57,412 nt of DNA from Bacillota bacterium (GTDB lineage: Bacteria; Bacillota; Clostridia; Lachnospirales; Lachnospiraceae). Below, one piece after another: positions 43,326-51,657 of this stretch (its first letter is position 1; each line of letters begins with the position of its first letter). The position numbers and the translations under genes were made by a program. Where the stretch lies: positions 1-57,412 of the forward strand of contig JAEWCQ010000045.1 of assembly GCA_023390555.1 (NCBI GenBank). Reading direction: 5' to 3'. Below the pieces are notes generated by a model. That model made no database searches. It saw nothing but the letters and a program-made list of their open reading frames with translations, and was not told the DNA's origin.

Positions 43326-44459
43326 TTATTCCGGCAGATAAATATAATTATATCTTACCACTTTGCTTGCAAGATCGTGGCCGTTGATGACGATAATGGA
43401 TAATACATTGTTCCCGACCGGCATTTCAAGCGGTCCCGCATAGGCAGCACTTTCGTTACTCGGATTTGAACCATCCCAGGTATAGTACGCGGTACACCCG
43501 GAAGGAACATCAATCGTAATCTGCTGTGCCTGTGTGTAGGAACCGCTTTTCGGTGTTACACTCGGCTCCTGCGGCGACTGAAATGCAATCGTATAATCCG
43601 CCGTCACAACATCACTGTAGATGCCCCTTTCATCCTTTGCAACTGCATTGACCGTCGTATCTCCCTCTTTCAATTGAATCGAGTCCTCATATAAGGTTCC
43701 ACTTTGAATCGGATCCTCATCACCAAGTGAATAATAAATTTCACAGCCATCCTGTGCCGTGATATCCAGTTTCATTTCTTCGCTGTAGGTCCCCGGTTCC
43801 TCGCTGAATTCCGGTGATACTACGATATAATCATAAAACAGGGATTTTAACTTGGTATTTTTTAATTTTTCATACAGATCTGTAATCTTATCATATTTTT
43901 TCTGCGAGTCATAAAGCTCAATCAGCATCTTATAAGCATCTTTATTTTCTGCATCCAGTTCAGTAATCTGAAGCAGATTTGCCTCTTCCGATGCATCATC
44001 CTCCCGTTTCTCATAGACCTTTGCAAGTGTCAGCATGACATCGGTATTGTCTTCATCCAGCTCCAGTGCACGCTTCAGATAATTGATAGCAGATGTATAA
44101 TCTTTATCGGAAAGAGCCTCCAGCCCATGGCTGTACTGATAAGTAAAGGAATGATTCTGCCGGTCTTTTACGAAGAAAAATATCCCGACCAGCGCGACCA
44201 GAAAAATAATTGCAATGGCAATCATGATCGGCATTCTATTTTTTTTCTTTTTCCGTGGCTTCACATTCGCGACTTTTTTATCCGGTTTTTCCGTTGCATC
44301 CGGCTCCTTCTTCTTTTCCTTACTTTCTTCCTTCAGAAGTGATTTTAGCAAATCATCTTCCATAATGTTATAATCCGGCACAATCTGTGCCTCATGTCCG
44401 CAGACGGAACAGTAAATACAACCAACTTTAAGCTCTGCACCACAGTTCGCACACTTCAT
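43326..44459 (-). CDS. Zinc-ribbon, TPR and chitobiase-C-terminal-like domain membrane protein
   Basis: A 377-residue bitopic protein with an unusual mix of parts. These are a cytoplasmic zinc ribbon (CANC...CSVC, residues 3-20), a lysine-rich linker (~45-73), and a membrane helix (~75-96). Outside follow tetratricopeptide repeats (~105-205; SAINYLKRALELDEDNTDVMLTLAKVYEKR) and two domains like the chitobiase/beta-hexosaminidase C-terminal domain (YYSLGDEDP..., YYTWDGSNP...). The last parts are often found in surface proteins. Function is unknown. GAGGG precedes the ATG. It ends the uppP-ftsK-fhs-folD transcript. Confidence 0.8.
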   Translation of the reverse strand: MKCANCGAELKVGCIYCSVCGHEAQIVPDYNIMEDDLLKSLLKEESKEKKKEPDATEKPDKKVANVKPRKKKKNRMPIMIAIAIIFLVALVGIFFFVKDRQNHSFTYQYSHGLEALSDKDYTSAINYLKRALELDEDNTDVMLTLAKVYEKREDDASEEANLLQITELDAENKDAYKMLIELYDSQKKYDKITDLYEKLKNTKLKSLFYDYIVVSPEFSEEPGTYSEEMKLDITAQDGCEIYYSLGDEDPIQSGTLYEDSIQLKEGDTTVNAVAKDERGIYSDVVTADYTIAFQSPQEPSVTPKSGSYTQAQQITIDVPSGCTAYYTWDGSNPSNESAAYAGPLEMPVGNNVLSIIVINGHDLASKVVRYNYIYLPE

Positions 44460-44471
44460 AGTTTTTCCCTC

Positions 44472-45311
44472 TTAGTCCGCCATTGCTTCCACACAGTTAT
44501 GCATCAGCATGGCAATCGTCATTGGTCCTACGCCTCCAGGTACCGGTGTGATTGCACTGCACAACGGTTCCACTTCATCGAATTTCACATCACCACACAA
44601 CTTGTTCTGATCGTCTCTGTGAATTCCGACATCGATGACAACCGCACCTTCTTTTATGTAAGATGCATCGATAAATTCTTTTTTGCCAATCGCAACGATC
44701 AGAATATCCGCTGTTTTACAGACTGCTTTTAAGTCTGCGGTCCTCGAATGCGCAATCGTAACGGTCGCATTCTCGCGCAGCATCAGCAGTGCCATTGGTT
44801 TCCCAACGATATTGCTTCTTCCGACTACAACACAGTTTTTTCCTGCGATCTGTATGTCCGAACGTTTCAGCAACTGAATAATGCCGGCCGGTGTACAGGA
44901 AACAAATCCTTTCTGACCAATGGTCAAAGCACCAATGCTCATCGGATGAAATCCGTCCACATCCTTCTCTGGTGCAATTGCTTTAATTACCGTATCTTCC
45001 TCAATATGAGAAGGCAGCGGAAGCTGAACAAGAATTCCGTTGACCGCTTTATCCTGATTCAGTTTCTGAATCAGTTCCAACAGTTCACTCTGTGTGGTCT
45101 CTTCCGAAAGCTCATAGGAGAAGGAACCGATTCCTATGAATTCACAGGCTTTTTTCTTGTTTTTCACATAGACGCAGGAAGCAGGATCATTGCCTACCTG
45201 AATAACCGCCAGTGCACCAGTTATGCCTCTGCTTTTCAAATCAGCTACCTTTACCTTTAATTCCTCTTTAATTTCCGCAGAAATCTGTTTGCCATCAATC
45301 CGTTTTGCCAT
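44472..45311 (-). CDS. folD: Methylenetetrahydrofolate dehydrogenase/cyclohydrolase
   Basis: Interconverts 5,10-methylene-, methenyl- and 10-formyl-THF with NADP+. The 279-residue protein has the catalytic VYVKNKKKACEFIGI (Tyr and Lys), VQLPLPSHI, KDVDGFHP and the cofactor region VVVGRSNIVGKPMALLML. GGAGG lies 8 bases before the ATG. The gene follows fhs by 18 bases; together they make and use 10-formyl-THF. No THF riboswitch leader is visible in this short gap. Confidence 0.97.
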   Translation of the reverse strand: MAKRIDGKQISAEIKEELKVKVADLKSRGITGALAVIQVGNDPASCVYVKNKKKACEFIGIGSFSYELSEETTQSELLELIQKLNQDKAVNGILVQLPLPSHIEEDTVIKAIAPEKDVDGFHPMSIGALTIGQKGFVSCTPAGIIQLLKRSDIQIAGKNCVVVGRSNIVGKPMALLMLRENATVTIAHSRTADLKAVCKTADILIVAIGKKEFIDASYIKEGAVVIDVGIHRDDQNKLCGDVKFDEVEPLCSAITPVPGGVGPMTIAMLMHNCVEAMAD

Positions 45312-45329
45312 GATGTCATCCTCCTTAAA

Positions 45330-47000
45330 TTAAAACAACCCGGTAATCGTACCGTCTTCACTTACATCAATATGGTTCGCAGCCGGCTCTTTCGGAAGCC
45401 CCGGCATCGTCATGATCGAACCCGTAATTGCAACAACAAAGCCCGCACCTGCAGAAGCATATACCTCACGCACATGCAGCGCAAAACCTTCCGGACGGCC
45501 TAATTTTGACGCATCATCCGAAAGTGAATACTGCGTTTTTGCCATACAAACCGGAAATGAATCCATTCCAAGCTCCGTAATATGTTTTAATTCCCGAATT
45601 GCAGCCGGTGAGTAAGTCACTTCTGCAGCTCCATAGATTTCCCTTGCAATCGTCTCAATCTTTTCAGTCAGAGAAAGTTCATCCGGATAGAGTGGTTCAA
45701 AATCTGATTTCTGATCAGCAAGCGTATCCAAAACTCTCTTTGCGAGTTCGATTCCACCCTCACCGCCTTTTTCCCATACCTGCGATATTGCGAAATCACA
45801 ACCACGTTCTCTGCAGAAGTTTTCTACAAACCGTATTTCGTCTTCGGTATCGGTGATAAAAGAATTGAGCGTCACAACAACCGGCACTTTGTATTTCTGC
45901 AAATTTTCAATATGTTTTTCCAGATTGACAATACCCCTTTTTAAGGACTCCGTATTTTCGCCGGAAAGCTCTGCCTTTGGTACGCCTCCATTGTATTTTA
46001 ATGCCCGGACAGTCGCAACAAGAACGACCGCATCCGGTTTTAATCCCGCCATCCGACATTTGATATCAAAGAATTTTTCCGCCCCGAGGTCTGCCCCGAA
46101 ACCGGCTTCGGTAATCACATAATCTGCCAGTTTCAATGCTGTTTTCGTTGCACGGATACTGTTGCAGCCATGCGCAATATTTGCAAAAGGGCCACCATGC
46201 ACAATTGCAGGATTATGCTCCAGCGTCTGGATCAGATTCGGTTTGATTGCATCTTTTAACAATGCAGCCATGGAGCCTGTTGCATGAAGATCGGCGGCGG
46301 TCACAGGCTCACCTGCAAAATTATATGCCACAATGATTCTTCCGAGACGTTTCTTCAAATCCTTCATGTCGTCTGCCAGACACAGGACGGCCATGATTTC
46401 AGATGCCACCGTAATGATAAAATGGTCTTCTCTTACCATTCCATCCAGTTTGCTCCCGAGACCGATCACAATATTGCGTAGTGCGCGGTCATTCATATCG
46501 AGACAGCGCTTCCACACGACCTGCCTTGGGTCGATTCCGAGCTGATTTCCCTGCTGTATGTGATTATCAAGCAATGCAGCCAGAAGATTGTTTGCCGAAG
46601 TGATTGCATGAAAGTCTCCGGTGAAATGGAGATTCAGATCCTCCATCGGTACCACCTGCGCATATCCGCCGCCGGCAGCGCCACCTTTTATCCCAAAGCA
46701 AGGACCTAAAGAAGGTTCACGTAATGCAAGCACGGCTTTTTTATCCAGCTTCCCAAATGCTTCACAAAGACCCACACTGGTCGTTGTCTTACCCTCTCCT
46801 GCCGGAGTCGGATTGATTGCCGTTACCAGAATCAGTTTTCCATCCTGTCTGTCCTGAATGCGTTCCCATAGTTCATCGGAAAGCTTGGCTTTGTATTTTC
46901 CATACATCTCCAGTTCGTCTTCTGTAATGTCCAGCCTTGCGGCGACATCTCGAATCAGATCTAATTTCGCCTCCTGCGCAATCTCAATATCACTTTTCAT
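45330..47000 (-). CDS. fhs: Formate-tetrahydrofolate ligase
   Basis: ATP-dependent formation of 10-formyl-THF from formate, used in purine synthesis and in acetogenic or formate metabolism. The 556-residue protein has the P-loop PTPAGEGKTTTSVGL, EPSLGPCFGIKGGAAGGGY and FTGDFHAI. GAGGAGG precedes the ATG. Placed between ftsK (45-base gap) and folD in one transcript, so C1 supply is linked here to an envelope/chromosome-segregation operon. Confidence 0.97.
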   Translation of the reverse strand: MKSDIEIAQEAKLDLIRDVAARLDITEDELEMYGKYKAKLSDELWERIQDRQDGKLILVTAINPTPAGEGKTTTSVGLCEAFGKLDKKAVLALREPSLGPCFGIKGGAAGGGYAQVVPMEDLNLHFTGDFHAITSANNLLAALLDNHIQQGNQLGIDPRQVVWKRCLDMNDRALRNIVIGLGSKLDGMVREDHFIITVASEIMAVLCLADDMKDLKKRLGRIIVAYNFAGEPVTAADLHATGSMAALLKDAIKPNLIQTLEHNPAIVHGGPFANIAHGCNSIRATKTALKLADYVITEAGFGADLGAEKFFDIKCRMAGLKPDAVVLVATVRALKYNGGVPKAELSGENTESLKRGIVNLEKHIENLQKYKVPVVVTLNSFITDTEDEIRFVENFCRERGCDFAISQVWEKGGEGGIELAKRVLDTLADQKSDFEPLYPDELSLTEKIETIAREIYGAAEVTYSPAAIRELKHITELGMDSFPVCMAKTQYSLSDDASKLGRPEGFALHVREVYASAGAGFVVAITGSIMTMPGLPKEPAANHIDVSEDGTITGLF

Positions 47001-47045
47001 TGTTGTTCCTCCTCATTTGCCATATCGTAATAGGTGTACCACACC

Positions 47046-49511
47046 TTAACAATTCTCGTCAATATATACCTCCAGCTGTTCCGGTGACATCAGGATCTGC
47101 CTTGGTTTGGTTCCTTCATCCGGACCGACGACACCGGCCTCTTCGAGCTGATCCATGATTCTTGCAGCACGGTTAAAGCCGATTTTAAAATACCGCTGCA
47201 GCATGCCGATAGACCCTTTTTCTTTATCCATTAACAACTTTGCGGCATCTGCAAAATGGACATCGCGATCGTCCCCGGGAGCACCCTGCGTCTCACCGCC
47301 GGAATTTCCGGTACTGATGCTGCTCATGCGTTCTTCAATATCCTCATTATATGTAACCACTTCATTCTGATTTTTCATAAAATCAACGACATCGGCAACT
47401 TCCCGATCTGAGACAAAGGCTCCCTGTACACGAAGCGGCTTCTGCATCCCCTGTGGGTAAAAAAGCATATCACCTTTTCCAAGAAGCTTTTCTGCTCCAT
47501 TCATATCCAGTATCGTTCTCGAATCAATTCCCGAAGTGACAGAAAATGCAATTCGGGATGGCATATTTGCCTTAATCAGTCCCGTAATGACATTGACGGA
47601 AGGACGCTGGGTCGCAATGATCAGATGAATACCTGCAGCTCTTGCAAGCTGTGCCAGACGGCAGATTGCATCCTCCACATCTCCGGGTGCAACCATCATC
47701 AGGTCTGCAAGCTCGTCTACAATAATCACAATCTGCGGCATTTTTTTCGGCTTTTCGGGATCATCGATGTCCCCAATCCCCTCTACTTTTTGATTATAGC
47801 CCTTTAAATCCCGGACTCCGTAATCGGCAAATTTCTGGTAGCGATCCGTCATTTCCGCAACTGCCCAGTGCAATGCACCCGCGGCTTTTTTCGGGTCTGT
47901 GACAACTGGAATAAACAGATGCGGAATTCCATTGTAAACACTCAGCTCCACGACTTTCGGATCGATCATGATCAGCTTGACATCATCCGGATGTGCCCGA
48001 TATATGATACTCATGATAATGGTATTGATACACACGGATTTACCCGAACCGGTCGCCCCTGCAATCAGCAGATGCGGCATTTTCGCAATGTCCGTGACAA
48101 TGACTCTTCCGCCGATGTCCTTGCCGGCTGCAAATGCAATCGGTGATGCATGATTGCGGAATTCGTCCGACTCAACGAGATCCCGGAACATGACAGCAAC
48201 GCTTTCTTTATTTGGGACTTCAATTCCAATCGCCGCCTTTCCAGGTATCGGTGCTTCAATTCGAATATCTGAGGCAGCCAGATTCAGTTTGATATCATCT
48301 GCCAGATTCACAATCTTACTGACCTTGACACCCATCTCAGGCTGAAGTTCATATCTGGTAACGGCAGGCCCGCAGCTTACGTTTGTAATCGTGACATTGA
48401 CCCCGAAATTCTTCAGTGTCTGCTGCAGCTTCATCGCCGTTTCCTGCATATACTTCCTTGAATCGCCGGAGGAACCCTTGTTTCCTGATTTCAGAAGAGA
48501 CACCGGCGGGAAGACGTAATTGCCTCCGGTGACTGTTGTGTCCAAAACCGGTTCCGGCAGTTTCGCTTCCGGGGCCTGTGAAGGCTGTTCTTTCACCTTC
48601 TCTTTTTCCTTCTCTTTCAAACTCACTTTGGACTTGGAAACAACCTGCCTGTCCGGCTTTTCCGTTTCCGGCGCCGTATCGTTCCAGTCTGCACCGTTAT
48701 CGGCACTTTTCAGTCGAATATGTTCTTCCGTACTGACCTTCGGCAACTCCGGAACAGCATCAGCCGTCAATTCATTGATTTCATCCGATTCCTCGATTGA
48801 AATGATTTCCTGTGGTTTTGGAATTTTCGTATCGAGTGCAACACCGCTGACCTTCCGGTCCACACGTTTCTGTTCCATGATCTGAGCGCGCTCTTCTTTT
48901 CTCTGCTCATAAGTATCTCTCCGGCGGGAGATATCATCTTTCGCTGAATCATACAGTACCTTACCGCCCTTTTGCATTCCCCGGAATGCAGATTTTTCCG
49001 TAATGAGAACCAGTGAAATAATTAACACGATAATATCAATGACATATGTACCAACCACTCCGAAATTCGGACAAAGCAGTTTTTCGAGTGCTCCTCCGAT
49101 GACTCCCCCTCCGTTTCTGGATTCCATGCCATAGCGAAATGCCTCTGCTGCGTTTTGGGTCTTATCCGTATCTGATACCATCTGAACAAACAGACAAAGG
49201 AATGAAACAAAGAGCACTGCGGCTATCAGTTTTACAGTTGCCAGCTTATTCTCTCTGTTCGACATGGCAAATGCCGTTCCTACGAAAAGACAGACAGGGA
49301 AAATATATGCCATCAATCCGAATATTCCAAAAGACAGTGCGCTCAGTTTTTCACCGACAAAGCCCCCGATGCCGAGATTGGCAATAAACAGGATAATACA
49401 GATTGCAAGTACCACCCACAGAATGACCTCATTCCGAAAGAAAGCCGGTTCCTTCTGCCTTTTTTTTACAGTCCTTTTTTTTGAAGTTTTTTTTCTGGTG
49501 CCCGTTGCCAT
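47046..49511 (-). CDS. ftsK: DNA translocase FtsK/SpoIIIE
   Basis: Septal hexameric motor that pumps DNA during division or sporulation. The 821-residue protein has an N-terminal membrane domain (about four helices, ~25-180), a linker rich in charged residues (~190-350) and the RecA-like motor with Walker A GATGSGKS at 485-492. The DELADLMMVAPG Walker B region and the C-terminal winged-helix gamma domain (GSIGMLQRYFKIGFNRAARIMDQLE) are present. AGGAGG is 4 bases before ATG. In this lineage the single gene may serve both FtsK and SpoIIIE roles. Confidence 0.96.
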   Translation of the reverse strand: MATGTRKKTSKKRTVKKRQKEPAFFRNEVILWVVLAICIILFIANLGIGGFVGEKLSALSFGIFGLMAYIFPVCLFVGTAFAMSNRENKLATVKLIAAVLFVSFLCLFVQMVSDTDKTQNAAEAFRYGMESRNGGGVIGGALEKLLCPNFGVVGTYVIDIIVLIISLVLITEKSAFRGMQKGGKVLYDSAKDDISRRRDTYEQRKEERAQIMEQKRVDRKVSGVALDTKIPKPQEIISIEESDEINELTADAVPELPKVSTEEHIRLKSADNGADWNDTAPETEKPDRQVVSKSKVSLKEKEKEKVKEQPSQAPEAKLPEPVLDTTVTGGNYVFPPVSLLKSGNKGSSGDSRKYMQETAMKLQQTLKNFGVNVTITNVSCGPAVTRYELQPEMGVKVSKIVNLADDIKLNLAASDIRIEAPIPGKAAIGIEVPNKESVAVMFRDLVESDEFRNHASPIAFAAGKDIGGRVIVTDIAKMPHLLIAGATGSGKSVCINTIIMSIIYRAHPDDVKLIMIDPKVVELSVYNGIPHLFIPVVTDPKKAAGALHWAVAEMTDRYQKFADYGVRDLKGYNQKVEGIGDIDDPEKPKKMPQIVIIVDELADLMMVAPGDVEDAICRLAQLARAAGIHLIIATQRPSVNVITGLIKANMPSRIAFSVTSGIDSRTILDMNGAEKLLGKGDMLFYPQGMQKPLRVQGAFVSDREVADVVDFMKNQNEVVTYNEDIEERMSSISTGNSGGETQGAPGDDRDVHFADAAKLLMDKEKGSIGMLQRYFKIGFNRAARIMDQLEEAGVVGPDEGTKPRQILMSPEQLEVYIDENC

Positions 49512-49538
49512 AACTACCTCCTGATCTGACCGCGTATT

Positions 49539-50414
49539 CTATACAAGATAGAAATAAGCACCTACCGATGCGATTCCGACAATCAGACAATATATTGAAA
49601 ATATCATAAATTTTTTCTTTCTTACTATGACCAGCATGGTTTTAATGCAGATATAACCAACAATGCCTGCCACAACCGTGCCTGCCACATAATTGATTAC
49701 CTCGCCGCCTGTGATTGACTTGAAATTAACTTCCGTAATTTCAAGCAGCAATGCTCCCAGTATGGCAGGAATCGACATAATAAAAGAGTATTTCACCGCA
49801 AATTTCCGGTTATACCCGTTTAACAGACATGCCGTAATTGTGGTGCCGGAACGGGAAAGTCCCGGCAATGTTGCGATCCCCTGACAGATTCCGACAATGA
49901 ATGCGTTGGTATACGTAACATTCTTTGGTGTTTTTCCTCCATCCGGAACACGGTCTGCGATAAACAGAAGCACAGAAGTGAGAATCAGGCAGATGCCTGG
50001 GATAATCAAAATCTGTGATGCCATCTCTACCAGATTTCTTGCGAAAAAACCGATCACTCCGGTCGGAATGGTAGATACAAGAATCAGAAGCACAAACTTC
50101 CGGTAACTGTTGTTTACAATCTTCCGGTAAGGCTCGTCTCTCCCTTTTGTTTTATTACGAAAAAATGTCATACTGTTGAAACAAGCGTCACGAATGATGC
50201 AGCATCCCTCTACAATCATTTTCCAGATGTCTCTGTAATATACGACGAATACTGCTATTAACGTCCCGATGTGCAGCAAAATGTCAAAAAACATTCCCGG
50301 CTCTTCTACCTGAAAAATCTGCTGAAACAGAACAAGGTGTCCGGAGCTGCTGACTGGTAAAAATTCTGTGAGACCCTGTATCAGTCCCATCAATATCGCT
50401 TGTAATAATGACAT
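49539..50414 (-). CDS. uppP: Undecaprenyl-diphosphatase UppP
   Basis: Recycles undecaprenyl pyrophosphate to the monophosphate lipid carrier for wall synthesis; increased dosage gives bacitracin tolerance in the family. The 291-residue membrane protein has EFLPVSSSGHLVL and the second signature GLSRSGTTITACL. AAGGAGGG precedes ATG by 5 bases. It starts the uppP-ftsK-fhs-folD-TPR transcript from a strong promoter 35 bases upstream. Confidence 0.96.
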   Translation of the reverse strand: MSLLQAILMGLIQGLTEFLPVSSSGHLVLFQQIFQVEEPGMFFDILLHIGTLIAVFVVYYRDIWKMIVEGCCIIRDACFNSMTFFRNKTKGRDEPYRKIVNNSYRKFVLLILVSTIPTGVIGFFARNLVEMASQILIIPGICLILTSVLLFIADRVPDGGKTPKNVTYTNAFIVGICQGIATLPGLSRSGTTITACLLNGYNRKFAVKYSFIMSIPAILGALLLEITEVNFKSITGGEVINYVAGTVVAGIVGYICIKTMLVIVRKKKFMIFSIYCLIVGIASVGAYFYLV

Positions 50415-50449
50415 ATTTCCCTCCTTATATTTTTAACCATATGGGAGGT

Positions 50450-50478
50450 ATTATATCATATTTTCAAGCCTTTGTCAT
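50450..50478 (-). promoter_or_regulatory. Promoter of the uppP-ftsK-fhs-folD-TPR operon
   Basis: Minus strand: -35 ATGACA (50473-50478), 17-base spacer, -10 TATAAT (50450-50455) preceded by TGA, so an extended -10. One of the best promoters in the window. Confidence 0.8.
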
Positions 50479-50524
50479 TACATGGTTTTCATTCACTGTT
50501 TCAGGCACTGTTGAGCGGAACGTT

Positions 50525-51364
50525 TTATCTTTGATCGATCATGTGGTGGAGCCTGTGCAGTGCATCGTTAATACCGCCTGTTTCGTTGATCAGTCCCTCT
50601 TCCACAGCTTCTTTTCCCACCAGAATCGTACCGAGATCTTTCGTCAGCATACCGGTATTCATCATCATTTCTTCCAGTCGTTTCATTTTCGCATGACTGT
50701 GTCCGGAGATAAAACTCAGTATCCGGTCCTGCATCTGTTTAAAATAATCATAAGTGGCAGGAGCCCCGATCACAGTACCGCTCATCCGTACCGGATGAAT
50801 GACCATGGTCCCGGTCGGAACAATAAAAGAATAATCCGTCGAAACGGCAAGCGGCACTCCAATGGAATGACTGCCTCCCAAAACGAGAGAAACGGTCGGC
50901 TTGCTCAGTGATGAAATCATCTCCGCAATTGCGAGACCGGATTCCACATCTCCTCCAACGGTATTGAGCAGAATCAGCACTCCATCTACGTCTTCCGAAT
51001 CCTCTATTTCAGCGAGTTTCGGCAGAACATGCTCATATTTCGTTGTCTTTGTGTTGGCCGGCAGGCATTCGTGTCCCTCTATTTCTCCGATGATTGAGAG
51101 CAGATGAATTCTATGCCGGAAACGGTTTTCCCGCAGAGATATCTGCCCGGTTTCCTTGATGTTTTCATTTGTAATCTTACTTTTTTCTTCCACTTCTTCC
51201 GTATCAGTGTCTTTGTTTGATTCCCATATTTTGTCTTCGGTATGATCGACGTCATTTTGTTTCTTTCGATTATCGGCAGTGGTTTTTTTGTCATTTAACA
51301 TTTCCGGCAGCGCTTCCATCACACTGTTTCTTGCCATCTGTATATCATCCACACTTTTTTTCAT
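50525..51364 (-). CDS. tepA: TepA-like ClpP-fold serine protease
   Basis: A 279-residue relative of ClpP/SppA known in Bacillus as TepA/YmfB (translocation-enhancing protein). The N-terminal ~75 residues are charged and variable. The ClpP-like core has VLILLNTVGGDVESGLAIAEMI and the nucleophile motif GGSHSIGVPLAVS, in which the serine of GGSHSIG is the likely nucleophile. GAGGAG sits 6 bases before ATG 51364 (3 bases before the preceding ATG 51367; either may be used). It has no Clp ATPase partner here. Substrate unknown. Confidence 0.85.
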   Translation of the reverse strand: MKKSVDDIQMARNSVMEALPEMLNDKKTTADNRKKQNDVDHTEDKIWESNKDTDTEEVEEKSKITNENIKETGQISLRENRFRHRIHLLSIIGEIEGHECLPANTKTTKYEHVLPKLAEIEDSEDVDGVLILLNTVGGDVESGLAIAEMISSLSKPTVSLVLGGSHSIGVPLAVSTDYSFIVPTGTMVIHPVRMSGTVIGAPATYDYFKQMQDRILSFISGHSHAKMKRLEEMMMNTGMLTKDLGTILVGKEAVEEGLINETGGINDALHRLHHMIDQR

Positions 51365-51392
51365 CATACTCTCCTCATGGTCTCTTGTAGTT

Positions 51393-51421
51393 ATTATATT
51401 CAAATCGGTTCCCAACTTGAA
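51393..51421 (-). promoter_or_regulatory. Possible promoter of tepA
   Basis: Minus strand -10 TATAAT (51393-51398) with a weak -35 TTCAAG (51416-51421) at 17 bases. About 29 bases before the start codon. Confidence 0.45.
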
Positions 51422-51529
51422 TCAGCTCATCCTGTGCTGCGCTTTTTCCTTGCATAAGAATTATCCGTGTTGCATATTCCCATATTTGCTCTTTTCCAGG
51501 AAAGAAGAAAGCCTGCGCCACATAGTGTC

Positions 51530-51571
51530 TTTTTACTATACAGGAAGGTGAACTTTTCTATACAGTAAAAA
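51530..51571. repeat. Direct repeat CTATACAG x2 inside an AT-rich inverted repeat
   Basis: CTATACAG occurs at 51536-51543 and 51558-51565, a 22-base period (about two helical turns). Outer arms TTTTTACT and AGTAAAAA (51530-51537, 51564-51571) are complementary. It lies in the 293-base spacer between glgA and tepA, next to the glgA terminator. It may be an operator or a second weak hairpin. Confidence 0.5.
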
Positions 51572-51595
51572 AACAGGCGACATTCATCGCCTGTT
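51572..51595 (-). terminator. Terminator of the corC-yebC-glgA operon
   Basis: AACAGGCGA (51572-51580) pairs with TCGCCTGTT (51587-51595) around a 6-base loop; on the minus strand it is followed by a run of T. The rest of the spacer 51365-51657 holds the tepA promoter and a repeat; no gene is seen in it. Confidence 0.85.
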
Positions 51596-51657
51596 TATTA
51601 TGTGTGGTTTCGCTATTTCTATTCGATGACTACTGTAACGAATACTGTAAGTTTCTG

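Noticed and set aside
47001..47045. Tetrahydrofolate riboswitch before fhs
   Set aside because: The gap is 45 bases, too short for the aptamer, and no matching conserved core is visible.
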